The notes beneath the pieces were generated by a model that did not search any database, had not been told where the DNA came from, and worked only from the letters and a program-made list of their open reading frames with translations. Positions 23,243 through 31,492 of a stretch of 41,523 bases of DNA are shown piece by piece (positions within the stretch are counted from its first letter, which is position 1; every line of letters starts with the position of its first letter). The stretch covers positions 1 through 41,523 of the forward strand of contig CANFQO010000022.1 in assembly GCA_947449135.1 (NCBI GenBank), written 5' to 3'. A program made the position numbers and the translations under genes. This DNA is from Planctomycetaceae bacterium. Its GTDB lineage: Bacteria; Planctomycetota; Planctomycetia; Pirellulales; UBA1268.

Positions 23243-25048
23243 ATGTCTTCCACCTGTATGGTGATCCCAATGCCAATCCCATCCCGAATCTGCCGCCTCC
23301 TGGCCACCGTGGCCCTCATGACGCTGTCGTCTGCGTGGGCGGCCAGCGCCTCCGCCGCAGTGGCGTGGCATGCAGATATCGCCACTGCCCACCGTGCCTC
23401 CGAGGTCAGTCACCGACCGGTGCTTGCCATCTTCACGGCAAGTTGGAGTTCGGCGAGCACGACACTCGATCGAACGACGCTCGCGAGCGACGAAGCCGTC
23501 GCCCTGATCACAGCCTGTTTTGAGCCGGTCTGCGTGGATGTCGACGAGAGTCCTGAAGCCACGCGTCGGCTCGGCATCTCGAAAGTGCCCACCGCCTGCA
23601 TCCTCACCGCCGATGACCAGGTGCTTTCGAAATTCGAACTCCCTGAGACGCCCGCTGGCTTCGTAGCGGCGGCGGCCCGCGCAGCGCAAGAGGCCGCCTT
23701 TGCTTCCGCCACCGTTTCGCGATCCCAGTCCGCGGTCACGACGGCAGAATCAGCCGCAAATCTGAGGACTCTGAACGACATCTCCGCAAACGATTCGGGT
23801 GCGCTCGCCGGCTTCGGGGGCGAAGTTGGGAAGGCCCGGCAGGTGACCGCTCGCGCCGGGGAGCAGGGCACGGTGCCTTCTGGTGGCCAGTCGATCAATG
23901 CGATCGCCGCCAAAGTACGCAGACTCTCCGACTTCGCCAGCGACGACGATTCTTCTGCGGTCAGCGCGAATCCGGCGGTCGCCGCCGCGTTCCGCGAAGG
24001 CGCTGCCGACCAGTTGGCCACCGCTCCAGCCGTCATGCCGCCCCAAGGCGAATCGAATGATTCGCTTCCTGCTCCGCCAGCGGATGTGGCAGCGGAAGAA
24101 GAGTCGATGCCTCTGGTTGCGGACACTACTGCTACGACATCGGCGGCGGGCCCGGCCACGGTGGCATTCGTCGCACCAACTCAGTCAGCGACCGGCTCGG
24201 CTGCTGCAGCCAGCAACTTCACGCCGGGCGGTCAGGGGACGCAATCACCACTGGCCATCGAGCCCGCTCCCTCGGCCCCGTCGAACACGACCGCTGGGGC
24301 TGCTTCGTGGCTGGGCGCCACGCAGCAGAATCAGCCCACCTCGGCGATGCCGACAGCCCCTGCCACCGCCACGGCGGCAATTCCCCCGGCACCTTCGGCA
24401 CCCCAGCCCCCTGCAGACGCCAAGCCGACTACGCCGGAACAGCCGACCGCTGGAGCTGCCGCCTCCCTTGCGGAAACCAAACCGTCGAAGCTCGCCACGG
24501 CCACATCCTCGCTGGTTGCGGCGATCCAGAAACCCTTCAGCATGCTTGCGAAGTCCGCGGCTCCCAAATCGACCGACAAGGCGGCTCCCAAGAGTACGAC
24601 GACTCCCGCCAATGCATCGCCCGAGGCGACCGCAGCTACTGCCGCGCCTGTCGAACCCGATACCTTTGGCTCCATGCCGGTCGGCCTCGAGGGCTACTGC
24701 CCGGTCACACTCGCGGAGCGCGGCACGTGGGTCGAGGGCCGCGCCCAGTGGGGCGTGCGACACCGCGGACGCACGTATCTCTTTGCCAGCGTCGAGCAGC
24801 AGCAGGCTTTCCTGGCCGATCCTGACCGGTATGCCCCTGCACTCTCTGGCGACGATCCCGTACTGGCATTCGATGCCGGCAAGAGCACGCCCGGCCAGCG
24901 CCGCTACGGGGTCACGTACCAGTCGCGGACCTATCTGTTCACGTCGCCGGAAACCCGCGACGCCTTCGCAGCCAACCCCCAGCGTTACACCTCCGGGGCC
25001 TTGGTCGCCGAGAATCGCACGCCGACCAACGGCCCGGTCGTTCGCTGA
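23243..25048 (+). CDS. exported thioredoxin-fold protein without CxxC, with two C-terminal YHS-like modules
   Basis: A 601-residue protein. A signal peptide (RLLATVALMTLSSAWAASAS) is followed by a thioredoxin-like domain (about 55-145). Where thioredoxins have WCxxC this protein has WSSAS (68-72), while the cis-Pro motif KVPTA (Pro116) remains, so it cannot do dithiol exchange. Residues 150-470 or so are Ala/Pro/Ser/Thr-rich and probably unstructured. The C-terminus has two related modules: GLEGYCPVTLAERG with RTYLFASVEQQQAFLADPDR, then YGVTYQSRTYLFTSPETR with DAFAANPQRY. These resemble YHS-type domains. Start choice among 23222, 23243 and 23258 is uncertain. Likely a periplasmic binding or scaffold protein; function unknown. 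Confidence 0.7.
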   Translation: MSSTCMVIPMPIPSRICRLLATVALMTLSSAWAASASAAVAWHADIATAHRASEVSHRPVLAIFTASWSSASTTLDRTTLASDEAVALITACFEPVCVDVDESPEATRRLGISKVPTACILTADDQVLSKFELPETPAGFVAAAARAAQEAAFASATVSRSQSAVTTAESAANLRTLNDISANDSGALAGFGGEVGKARQVTARAGEQGTVPSGGQSINAIAAKVRRLSDFASDDDSSAVSANPAVAAAFREGAADQLATAPAVMPPQGESNDSLPAPPADVAAEEESMPLVADTTATTSAAGPATVAFVAPTQSATGSAAAASNFTPGGQGTQSPLAIEPAPSAPSNTTAGAASWLGATQQNQPTSAMPTAPATATAAIPPAPSAPQPPADAKPTTPEQPTAGAAASLAETKPSKLATATSSLVAAIQKPFSMLAKSAAPKSTDKAAPKSTTTPANASPEATAATAAPVEPDTFGSMPVGLEGYCPVTLAERGTWVEGRAQWGVRHRGRTYLFASVEQQQAFLADPDRYAPALSGDDPVLAFDAGKSTPGQRRYGVTYQSRTYLFTSPETRDAFAANPQRYTSGALVAENRTPTNGPVVR

Positions 25049-25069
25049 GACGCGTCGCCTGCTGCAGCA

Positions 25070-26671
25070 TCACGCTTGTCGAGCCCAGCCGCGGCTGCGT
25101 TCGACGGCGTTCTGCCAGCGGTCAAGGAGCCGTGTGCGTGCCTGCTCGGCCATGCTCGGCTCGAAGACCCGTTCCACCCGCCGTGCCTCATGCACGGCGG
25201 CGGGCCCCGGGAAAAAGCCCGTCGCCATCCCAGCGAGCAACGCCGCGCCAAGGCTCGTGGTCTCGAGCACCATGGGCCGTTCCACCGGCAGACCGAGGAC
25301 ATCGGCCTGCATCTGCATGAGCAGGTCGTTCCTGCTGGCACCACCATCGACCCGCAGGCGGCCGAGGCTCCCCCCCGCATCCTGCTGCATGCAAGACACG
25401 ACATCGGCCACCGACAGGGCAATCGACTCCAGCGCCGCACGGGCAATGTGGGCCCGACTGGTGGCCCGCGAGAGCCCGATGATGAGCCCACGGGCGAAGG
25501 GGTCCCACTGGGGCGCGCCCAGACCGGTCAATGCGGGGACGATCATCACGCCGCCGCTGTCCTCCACACGCCGTGCCAGCGGCTCGATCTCGTGCGCATG
25601 CGCGATTATTCCCAGGCCATCCCGGAGCCAGCCGACAAGGCTGCCGGCTACGAACACCGACCCTTCCAGAAAATAGTCCGTCGCCGCCGGACGGTCAGTC
25701 TCCCCGCTGCTCGGAAACGTACACGCCGGCGTGGTGAGCAGGCCGTGGCGACTGGCCACCGGTTTGCTTCCGGTCGAGAACATCAGAAACGCGCCGGTAC
25801 CGTAGGTGGTTTTGGCGTCGCCAGGCCGCACGCAACCCTGACCAAATGCCGCTGCCTCCTGGTCACCGGCACAGCCCGCGATCGGGATCGACGCTCCCAG
25901 CCAGGCGGCGTCGGCCTCCCCAAACGAACCGCTCGATGGACGCACCTCCGGCAGCATCGCCCGCGGCACGCCAAACAGCCTGCAGAGTTCGTCGCTCCAG
26001 TCGAGCTGGTGGATGTCGAAGAGCAGTGTCCGGCTGGCGTTGGTGACATCGGTGGCATGCACACGGCCGCCCGTGAGCCGCCAGATGAGGAACGTGTCGA
26101 CCGTGCCAAAAAGAATCTCGCCCGCCTCGCATCGTGACCGCAGTCCCGGCAGCGTCTCCAGCAGGTGGATGATCTTGGTGGCCGAAAAATAGGGATCGAT
26201 GAGCAGGCCCGTGCGACGGCGAACGGTGTCTTCAATGCCCTGTGCCCGGAGCGAACTGCAGATGGCCGCCGAGACGCGGCTCTGCCAGACGATCGCCGGT
26301 GCCACAGGCCGCCCTGTGACGCGATCCCAGAGGATCGTCGTCTCCCGCTGATTGGTGATGCCGATGGCGGCCACCTGCTCCGGAGAAGTCCCGCTCGACT
26401 CCAAGACGCTTCGGGCGCAGAAGAGCTGCGACTGCCAGATGGCCTCCGGATCATGTTCGACGATCGCCACCTCTTCGCCGTCGCCATCAGCCGAGGCCTG
26501 CGTCCCACCCGAACCAGTCCGCAGCCACTCGCTCCGCGTGATCTGGGGAAACTCCTGCTGCGCCGTCGCCAGCGGAACACCGCGACGGTCGAACAGGATC
26601 GCACGGCTCGAAGTGGTGCCCTGATCGAGCGCAAGGATGCAGGTCTTCTGTGATCCCGGTGCTGTCATCAT
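25070..26671 (-). CDS. glpK: glycerol kinase
   Basis: A 533-residue FGGY-family kinase. Motifs are LDQGTTSSRAILFD near the N-terminus, GITNQRETTILWDRVTG, DVTNASRTLLFDIH, GCAGDQEAAAFGQG, TYGTGAFLMF and PALTGLGAPQWDPFARG. The last four are characteristic of glycerol kinase. It phosphorylates glycerol with ATP to sn-glycerol-3-phosphate. A 15- to 20-residue Gly/Asp/Ala-rich insertion (about 53-70, between SEWLRTG and EHDPEAIW) is not usual for the family and probably forms a surface loop. The start overlaps the glpD stop (ATGATGA, 26668-26671 region), so the genes form a glpD-glpK operon. It is convergent with the thioredoxin-like gene, leaving 21 bases. Confidence 0.95.
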   Translation of the reverse strand: MMTAPGSQKTCILALDQGTTSSRAILFDRRGVPLATAQQEFPQITRSEWLRTGSGGTQASADGDGEEVAIVEHDPEAIWQSQLFCARSVLESSGTSPEQVAAIGITNQRETTILWDRVTGRPVAPAIVWQSRVSAAICSSLRAQGIEDTVRRRTGLLIDPYFSATKIIHLLETLPGLRSRCEAGEILFGTVDTFLIWRLTGGRVHATDVTNASRTLLFDIHQLDWSDELCRLFGVPRAMLPEVRPSSGSFGEADAAWLGASIPIAGCAGDQEAAAFGQGCVRPGDAKTTYGTGAFLMFSTGSKPVASRHGLLTTPACTFPSSGETDRPAATDYFLEGSVFVAGSLVGWLRDGLGIIAHAHEIEPLARRVEDSGGVMIVPALTGLGAPQWDPFARGLIIGLSRATSRAHIARAALESIALSVADVVSCMQQDAGGSLGRLRVDGGASRNDLLMQMQADVLGLPVERPMVLETTSLGAALLAGMATGFFPGPAAVHEARRVERVFEPSMAEQARTRLLDRWQNAVERSRGWARQA

Positions 26672-28452
26672 TGGCTCCCCTGGATGGTCCCATCGTCATC
26701 GTCCGACCAACTGATCGAATCTGGCACGATCCGGCCATACCGCTCTTTGAGTCGGGCCACGCAGTCGTCGACAGCTTCCGCCACCCGATCCCGCGGCAGT
26801 GCGCCGGCAGCGGACATCGACTCCGCCACGTCTGTCAGTGCTTCGCGGCTGAGTCGTTCGTGGAATGAGAGCATCAACCGCCGTTCGATGAGGTCGTCGA
26901 GCGTGGCGGCCCACTCCTCGCGGAGGCAGAACTCCACGGCCGCAGTCGGCAGGCCGACCCCGCGGATCAAGCCTCCATGTGGTGCCGTGTGTGGCGACGA
27001 AAGTGAACCGCCGCTCCGTTGCCACAGCGCTGACGCCCGCGTTCCAAACAGCCCCACGGCGTGCTCCGCGACCGCTGCGGCACGGCCCCGCGGCAGTCCC
27101 GCCTCCTCGGCCAGTCGACGACACTCCAGCACGGCGGCATCTCGCGCAGCCCCGGCGCAATTGCCCGGCAGTGGCCGCTCTCGCGATGTGCCCCGCACCG
27201 GCATCCCCAGCGTGCCGAGCACCGTGGCGGCCGTCGTTTCAGCAAGGCTGCGGCAGGTGGTGAGCTTGCCGCCCACAATCGACCAGAGCGGCCACGGCGC
27301 CTCGTCGTGCCTCACGAGCAGGTGGCGACGGGTAACGCCTGCAGGCGACCGCGGATTTCCGGCCTCGTTCGGCAGTGGCCGCACGCCACAGTAATGCTGC
27401 TGCACGTGGTCGCGGCCGACCGCAGCCGTCGGAAACAAGCGGGCCACCGCCGCCAGCAGGTAGCCGATCTCTGCCTCGTCGGCACGGGCTTCCGCAGGAT
27501 CTCCGGTGAACGGAATGTCGGTGGTGCCAACGAGCACGAGTTCGGGGCCAAACGGCAGCACGAAGACAGGACGACCATCGGCCGCCTCGGCGTAGATGCC
27601 ATGATCGGCGATCGCCGCCCGCAGGCTCGCATGCCGCACCACGAGATGGCTCCCCTTCGTGCCACCGATCAGCCGGCGACCGACATCGCCGGCAGTACCT
27701 GCACACAGCGCGTCGAGCGTGCGATCCACCCAGGCACCGGTGGCATTCACGACCGCGTCGGGCCAGACTTCGACAGAGCTACTGCCACTGGATCCGCCGA
27801 TCGTGATCATGCCGTCGCGGCCGACCTCCGCCCGCCGGTGGGTGCAGACCTCAAACCGCGTGCCGGCGGCCGCCGCGATGCCGCGTGCATCGACGAGCAG
27901 TTCCACCGTGAAGCGTTCGGGAAAGAGCATCTGCGCGTCGGAATAGAGGGCCGCCCGGGGAAAGACTGTGGTGTCGATCTGCGGCATCCCGGTATGCCCC
28001 GCCCGCACCAGGCGGTGCCGCGGCCAGCCGGCGCCGGCAGCCAGCAGGTCGTAGAGCGCAAGCCCCATTCCCACCGTCCAACTGCCCCGCCCTCGCCGCC
28101 CCCGCCACGCGCGGGCCAACACTTCCCAGCCGGCGAGCCGTGCGGCGGCCGCCCACATACCGCCCCACCGTCCCTCGACCGGCAGATAGAAGGGCAGCGG
28201 CCGCACGAGATGGGCCGCCAGTTTCACGAGCCGGTTACGTTCAACGAGGCTTTCTCGAACCAGTCCAATCTCGCCATATTCGAGGTACCGCAGGCCGCCG
28301 TGGATGAGCCGTGTCGACCAGGCCGTGGCGCCGGCGGCGATATCGCCGCCATCAACAACAATCACGCCCACACCTGAAAGGGCGAGTTCCCGGGCCACGG
28401 CGGCGCCGTTGATTCCCGCCCCGAGCACGACGATCGTTTTTTCGACTGGCAT
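26668..28452 (-). CDS. glpD: FAD-dependent glycerol-3-phosphate dehydrogenase
   Basis: A 594-residue flavoprotein. The dinucleotide fold IVVLGAGINGAAVARELAL starts at about residue 6, and the GlpD signatures AGATAWSTRLIHGGLRYLE and GLVRESLVERN follow. Further motifs are NATGAWVD, GGTKGSHLVV, LVGTTDIPF, GVRPLPNE and VGGKLTTCRSLAE. It oxidises sn-glycerol-3-phosphate to dihydroxyacetone phosphate, passing electrons to membrane quinone. The frame opens at 28533, but ATG 28452 is chosen because the Rossmann motif begins right after it. It is the first gene of the operon, followed immediately by glycerol kinase; together they channel glycerol into glycolysis. No glpF or glpR is visible nearby. Confidence 0.95.
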   Translation of the reverse strand: MPVEKTIVVLGAGINGAAVARELALSGVGVIVVDGGDIAAGATAWSTRLIHGGLRYLEYGEIGLVRESLVERNRLVKLAAHLVRPLPFYLPVEGRWGGMWAAAARLAGWEVLARAWRGRRGRGSWTVGMGLALYDLLAAGAGWPRHRLVRAGHTGMPQIDTTVFPRAALYSDAQMLFPERFTVELLVDARGIAAAAGTRFEVCTHRRAEVGRDGMITIGGSSGSSSVEVWPDAVVNATGAWVDRTLDALCAGTAGDVGRRLIGGTKGSHLVVRHASLRAAIADHGIYAEAADGRPVFVLPFGPELVLVGTTDIPFTGDPAEARADEAEIGYLLAAVARLFPTAAVGRDHVQQHYCGVRPLPNEAGNPRSPAGVTRRHLLVRHDEAPWPLWSIVGGKLTTCRSLAETTAATVLGTLGMPVRGTSRERPLPGNCAGAARDAAVLECRRLAEEAGLPRGRAAAVAEHAVGLFGTRASALWQRSGGSLSSPHTAPHGGLIRGVGLPTAAVEFCLREEWAATLDDLIERRLMLSFHERLSREALTDVAESMSAAGALPRDRVAEAVDDCVARLKERYGRIVPDSISWSDDDDGTIQGSQ

Positions 28453-28526
28453 ATGTCTGTCGTCGCGGCCGATGTCGAGGGTATGCTCCGCGGCACCGCC
28501 CCGCAGCTGTTCTCTGGAGCATTGCC

Positions 28527-29642
28527 GTGCCACTGCCCGTTTCTTCCCGCTGCGGGGCTGAGCCTACTGCACGGCGGGCGTTCCCGCCTGCCCGTGCCAC
28601 GCCGTGGCCGACTTCCCGCCGGCTTGTTGCGATCGGTGCGGGCATTCTCTGGGGCATGAACTGGTGGCTCGTCGGGGCCACGTGCCGGGCCGCCGACACA
28701 GATATGGCCGCCCCCGTGACGGCGACATGGAGCGGCATCGGCCTGCGGGCATGGGCCGAACGGATCAGCGAGACGGCTGGCGTGCCGGTGCTGATCGACC
28801 GCAGGCTCGACCCCGACACGGCGATCAGACTCGAGTGCCAGGGCGAACCGCTGCTCGACGTGCTCACCCGCGCTGCCGCGGTCGCCGGTGGCGAACTGGC
28901 CGTGTTGAAGTCGTCGATCCGAATCGTGCCACGTGGCACGGCCGACGTCACCATCCGCGCCGAAGCGGCCCGCACCACACGAATCGGCTCCCTCCCGCCA
29001 CGGCAGCGATCGGTGCTCACGCACACCCAGCCGTGGCACTGGCCAGCCGGAGCCCGTCCCCAAAATCTGCTCACAGACGCAGCCGCACAGGCTGGCATCA
29101 GGCTCGAAGGGATCGACACGGTGCCGCACGATCACCTGGCTGCAGTGTCGCTCCCCGAGATGACGCTGGCCGAACGGATCGACCTGCTGCTGGCCCCCTT
29201 CGATCTCCGGGTCGACTGGCTGGTTGACCGGACTGCCGCTAGTGAAGGGGCGACTGCCGCCCTCACGGGCCGGATCATCGCCATTGCTGCCGGACTGCCA
29301 TCCACCACGGCGAGCGCCGCGACAGAAAAACCAGCCGGTCCCAAGCCCACCCGCCGCTTCTCTCCCTCTCGACAGAAGGCAGCTGTGGCAGGAGAAACCT
29401 TCTCCCTGAAGGTTGCGGCACCACTGGAGGAGGTGCTCACGGCGATCGCCACGCGGCTGAGCTTACAGCTCGACCTCGATCGTGAATCACTCACCCGCAG
29501 AGGGATCGCCCCCGGGGAGATCGTGCGGGCCACGGTCACGAATGCGTCGCGTGACGAACTGCTCCGTGCCATTCTGGATCCGCTCGCACTCGACTGGACG
29601 GTCGACGGCACGACGCTTCGCGTCTTTGCGCCAAAGAAATAG
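28527..29642 (+). CDS. exported protein with three STN/secretin-N-like modules
   Basis: A 371-residue protein. After an Arg/Pro-rich start it has a hydrophobic segment (LVAIGAGILWGMNWWLVGA) acting as signal or anchor. Three similar alpha-beta modules follow: about 68-122 (GIGLRAWAERISETAGVPVL and LLDVLTRAAAVAGGELAVL), about 175-245 (PQNLLTDAAAQAGIRLEGID and LAERIDLLLAPFDLRVDWLV) and about 292-368 (LEEVLTAIATRLSLQLDLD and RDELLRAILDPLALDWTVDG). Each has the helix-strand pattern of secretin/TonB short N-terminal domains, which form periplasmic rings or ligand contacts. No secretin pore domain is present. GTG 28527 has CTGGAG about seven bases upstream. Exact role unknown. Confidence 0.6.
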   Translation: MPLPVSSRCGAEPTARRAFPPARATPWPTSRRLVAIGAGILWGMNWWLVGATCRAADTDMAAPVTATWSGIGLRAWAERISETAGVPVLIDRRLDPDTAIRLECQGEPLLDVLTRAAAVAGGELAVLKSSIRIVPRGTADVTIRAEAARTTRIGSLPPRQRSVLTHTQPWHWPAGARPQNLLTDAAAQAGIRLEGIDTVPHDHLAAVSLPEMTLAERIDLLLAPFDLRVDWLVDRTAASEGATAALTGRIIAIAAGLPSTTASAATEKPAGPKPTRRFSPSRQKAAVAGETFSLKVAAPLEEVLTAIATRLSLQLDLDRESLTRRGIAPGEIVRATVTNASRDELLRAILDPLALDWTVDGTTLRVFAPKK

Positions 29643-29663
29643 ATGGATCTCGGTTCGCTGGCT

Positions 29664-29867
29664 TGAAGAGAAGCCCGGAGCGGAAGCGACGGGACACCGC
29701 GTCGTTGAGCCATCCCGGATTAGGATGGCACGCGAGATCATGTTCACAACCGGAGTCCCCCGGCTTCCGCCAGGGGCTTTTATTCCAACGGTGCGTTCAC
29801 TCAGGCGGTTCGGTCACGCTTGAATAGAAGCCCGGAGCGAAAGCGATGGGACACCGGGCTGTTGAGC
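29664..29867. repeat. dispersed palindromic element, copy B (three hairpin units)
   Basis: Three hairpin units, inverted-forward-inverted, fill the gap between two convergent genes. Unit 1 (about 29664-29695): CCCGGAGC, GGAA, GCGACGGG. Unit 2 (29751-29787): GTCCCCCGGC, TTCC, GCCAGGGG then CTTTTATTC. Unit 3 (about 29818-29855): CCCGGAGC, GAAA, GCGATGGG. Units 1-2 with their spacer match 17685-17806 in reverse; units 2-3 with theirs match 9411-9515. This copy joins both composite types. Its right end (GTTGAGC) abuts the stop codon of the TPR gene. Confidence 0.8.
29757..29781 (+). terminator. intrinsic terminator downstream of the STN-like gene
   Basis: CCCC (29757-29760) pairs with GGGG (29773-29776) and GGC with GCC around TTCC, with a single C-A mismatch, followed by CTTTTATT. 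It is the middle unit of repeat copy B. Confidence 0.65.
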
Positions 29868-31018
29868 TACCGACTGCGTTGCTGTTTTTCTTGTCCGGCC
29901 ATGCGGCGGGCGGCCTCAAGATTGACCCGCGCCGGCTTGTCGTTGGGACTGATCCCGAGCGCCGTCTCGTAGGATTCGATCGCCTCACGAAAGCGGCCCT
30001 GTCGTGCCTGCGCCACACCGCGGTTCGACCAGGCACGAACATCCTTCGGCTGCTGGCGGATGGCCTGATTGAAATCGAACTCTGCCTTCCGGGGCTCATT
30101 CGTGGCGAGGTACGCCAGTCCACGATTGAGATAGGCCAGCATGCAGGTGCGGTCGCGCCGGATCGCTGACGCATAGGCATTGATGGCCTCCAGGGGCCGG
30201 TCGAGTTCAATGAGCGTCAGGCCTCGCCAGAGCTCCGGTCGCGGATCGTCATAGGACATGCCCGCCGCCTCTTCGAAGTCTTCCAGAGCGATGCCGTAGA
30301 GGCCCAGATGAAACCAGGCGATGCCGCGACGAAGATAGAGTTCTGGTTGCTGGGGATCGACCTCGATCCCCTTCGAGCATGCCTCCACCGAGCCCCGAAA
30401 ATCCCCGAGCCGCCTCAGTACCACTCCCAGTGCCAGATGGCCCATGGTCAGCATGGGATCGAGCTTCACCACTTCGCGAAGCGCGTCCCGCGACTCTTCG
30501 AGCTTTCCCTGCCGTTCGAGCTTTTCCGCCTCGACGAGTTTCTGTTCGGCTTCTGTCGGCTCGGCGCCGGGGGCATCACCGCCAAACATCTGGTCGCGTT
30601 GCTGGTCGTCTACGCCGCCACCACGCGGGCCAGCCTGACGATCGCGGAAGCGCGACCGGTCCTCGCGGTCTGGCAACCGCCCCCGTGGGCCTGCGGGCTC
30701 GTCCGGTTCCGCGGTGTCAGGAAACGGCAGCGGCAGTTTGGCACGGGGAGTGTCGGGCTGAACCTTGGCCGCCGGACGCTGCGGTTCTGGCCTCGATTCC
30801 GACTCCGGTTGCGGCTCCCGCCTCGGCGGCGGGGACTCCGGCACCACCGCCGGCGCGGCTGCCTTCCCGGTGCCGAACGGGTTGAGTTCATCGGCAAAAG
30901 GATCGTCAGGCTGCATGAGTGCGGCCACCGCCTCCGGGCAGAAGGTGGCAACCATCGCCGCGACCAGAGCGATGCCCAGCAGCCGACGGACCTGAGGCGT
31001 GGAGTGCATGACGTTCAT
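29867..31018 (-). CDS. exported TPR-repeat protein
   Basis: A 383-residue protein. A signal peptide (LLGIALVAAMVATFCPEAVA) is followed by a Pro/Arg/Glu-rich linker (about 35-150). Five or six tetratricopeptide repeats then run to the end, for example AEKLERQGKLEESRDALREV, GHLALGVVLRRLGDFRGSVE, ELYLRRGIAWFHLGLYGIAL, AYLNRGLAYLATNEPRKAEF and AWSNRGVAQARQGRFREAIE. TPRs mediate protein-protein contacts; location after export is probably periplasmic. No enzymatic domain is present. The first ATG (31018) is used; a second three codons on is possible. The stop codon touches repeat copy B. Partner unknown. Confidence 0.85.
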   Translation of the reverse strand: MNVMHSTPQVRRLLGIALVAAMVATFCPEAVAALMQPDDPFADELNPFGTGKAAAPAVVPESPPPRREPQPESESRPEPQRPAAKVQPDTPRAKLPLPFPDTAEPDEPAGPRGRLPDREDRSRFRDRQAGPRGGGVDDQQRDQMFGGDAPGAEPTEAEQKLVEAEKLERQGKLEESRDALREVVKLDPMLTMGHLALGVVLRRLGDFRGSVEACSKGIEVDPQQPELYLRRGIAWFHLGLYGIALEDFEEAAGMSYDDPRPELWRGLTLIELDRPLEAINAYASAIRRDRTCMLAYLNRGLAYLATNEPRKAEFDFNQAIRQQPKDVRAWSNRGVAQARQGRFREAIESYETALGISPNDKPARVNLEAARRMAGQEKQQRSR

Positions 31019-31136
31019 CGTATCGATCCGTCAATCAACTCTCGCAGGAACTGTGGGGACGACTGCCTGTCGAACAGAATGAATCGACCATCGGCAGTCC
31101 TTCCGGCGAGAACCTGCAGGAGAGACTGCTTGAACC

Positions 31137-31454
31137 CTACGCCTGCTGCGACCCGATCAACCCTCCCAGCCGTTCCTGGATTCCCTCACGAATACGGCCG
31201 GAAAATAGGGCCGCCATGCCGGGCACCTGCAGGCCGACGACGAGTTCTTCAATAAGGATGTCGACCGTGCCGTCGAATTTCATGCCGCTGACGGTGAGCA
31301 ACACCCGCAGGCGGTCGTCCCCCTCCCATGAAGCCTCGATGTCACCCACGGTGGCCGCATATTGTTCACGGGCCGTCACGAGCGCCGTGTCCAGTCGACG
31401 GCGGACCTCGTCACGCTCAAGCGAGTGGGGCACCCGAACTTCGATCGATTTCAT
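31137..31454 (-). CDS. polyhydroxyalkanoic acid system family protein-like small protein
   Basis: A 105-residue protein, MKSIEVRVPHSLERDEVRRR and on, with an alpha-beta pattern and a C-terminal FSGRIREGIQERLGGLIG helix. It resembles the small proteins annotated as polyhydroxyalkanoic acid system (PHA granule region) family, which are widespread and structurally related to START/SRPBCC-like or polyketide-cyclase-like folds; their function is poorly defined. The frame is open to 31613, but ATG 31454 is favoured since GGAG lies about seven bases upstream and the earlier sequence is Arg/Pro-rich. It lies 38 bases downstream of mfnB on the same strand, so it is probably the last gene of that operon. 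No PHA synthase is visible. Confidence 0.65.
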   Translation of the reverse strand: MKSIEVRVPHSLERDEVRRRLDTALVTAREQYAATVGDIEASWEGDDRLRVLLTVSGMKFDGTVDILIEELVVGLQVPGMAALFSGRIREGIQERLGGLIGSQQA

Positions 31455-31492
31455 ACCCGTTCTCCTGCATGCATGGTTTTGGGATGGGGGGG

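Noticed and set aside
9411-29867. CRISPR-like interpretation of the repeated hairpins
   Set aside because: Copies are far apart, occur in both orientations, have non-unique spacers of differing length and there are no cas genes.
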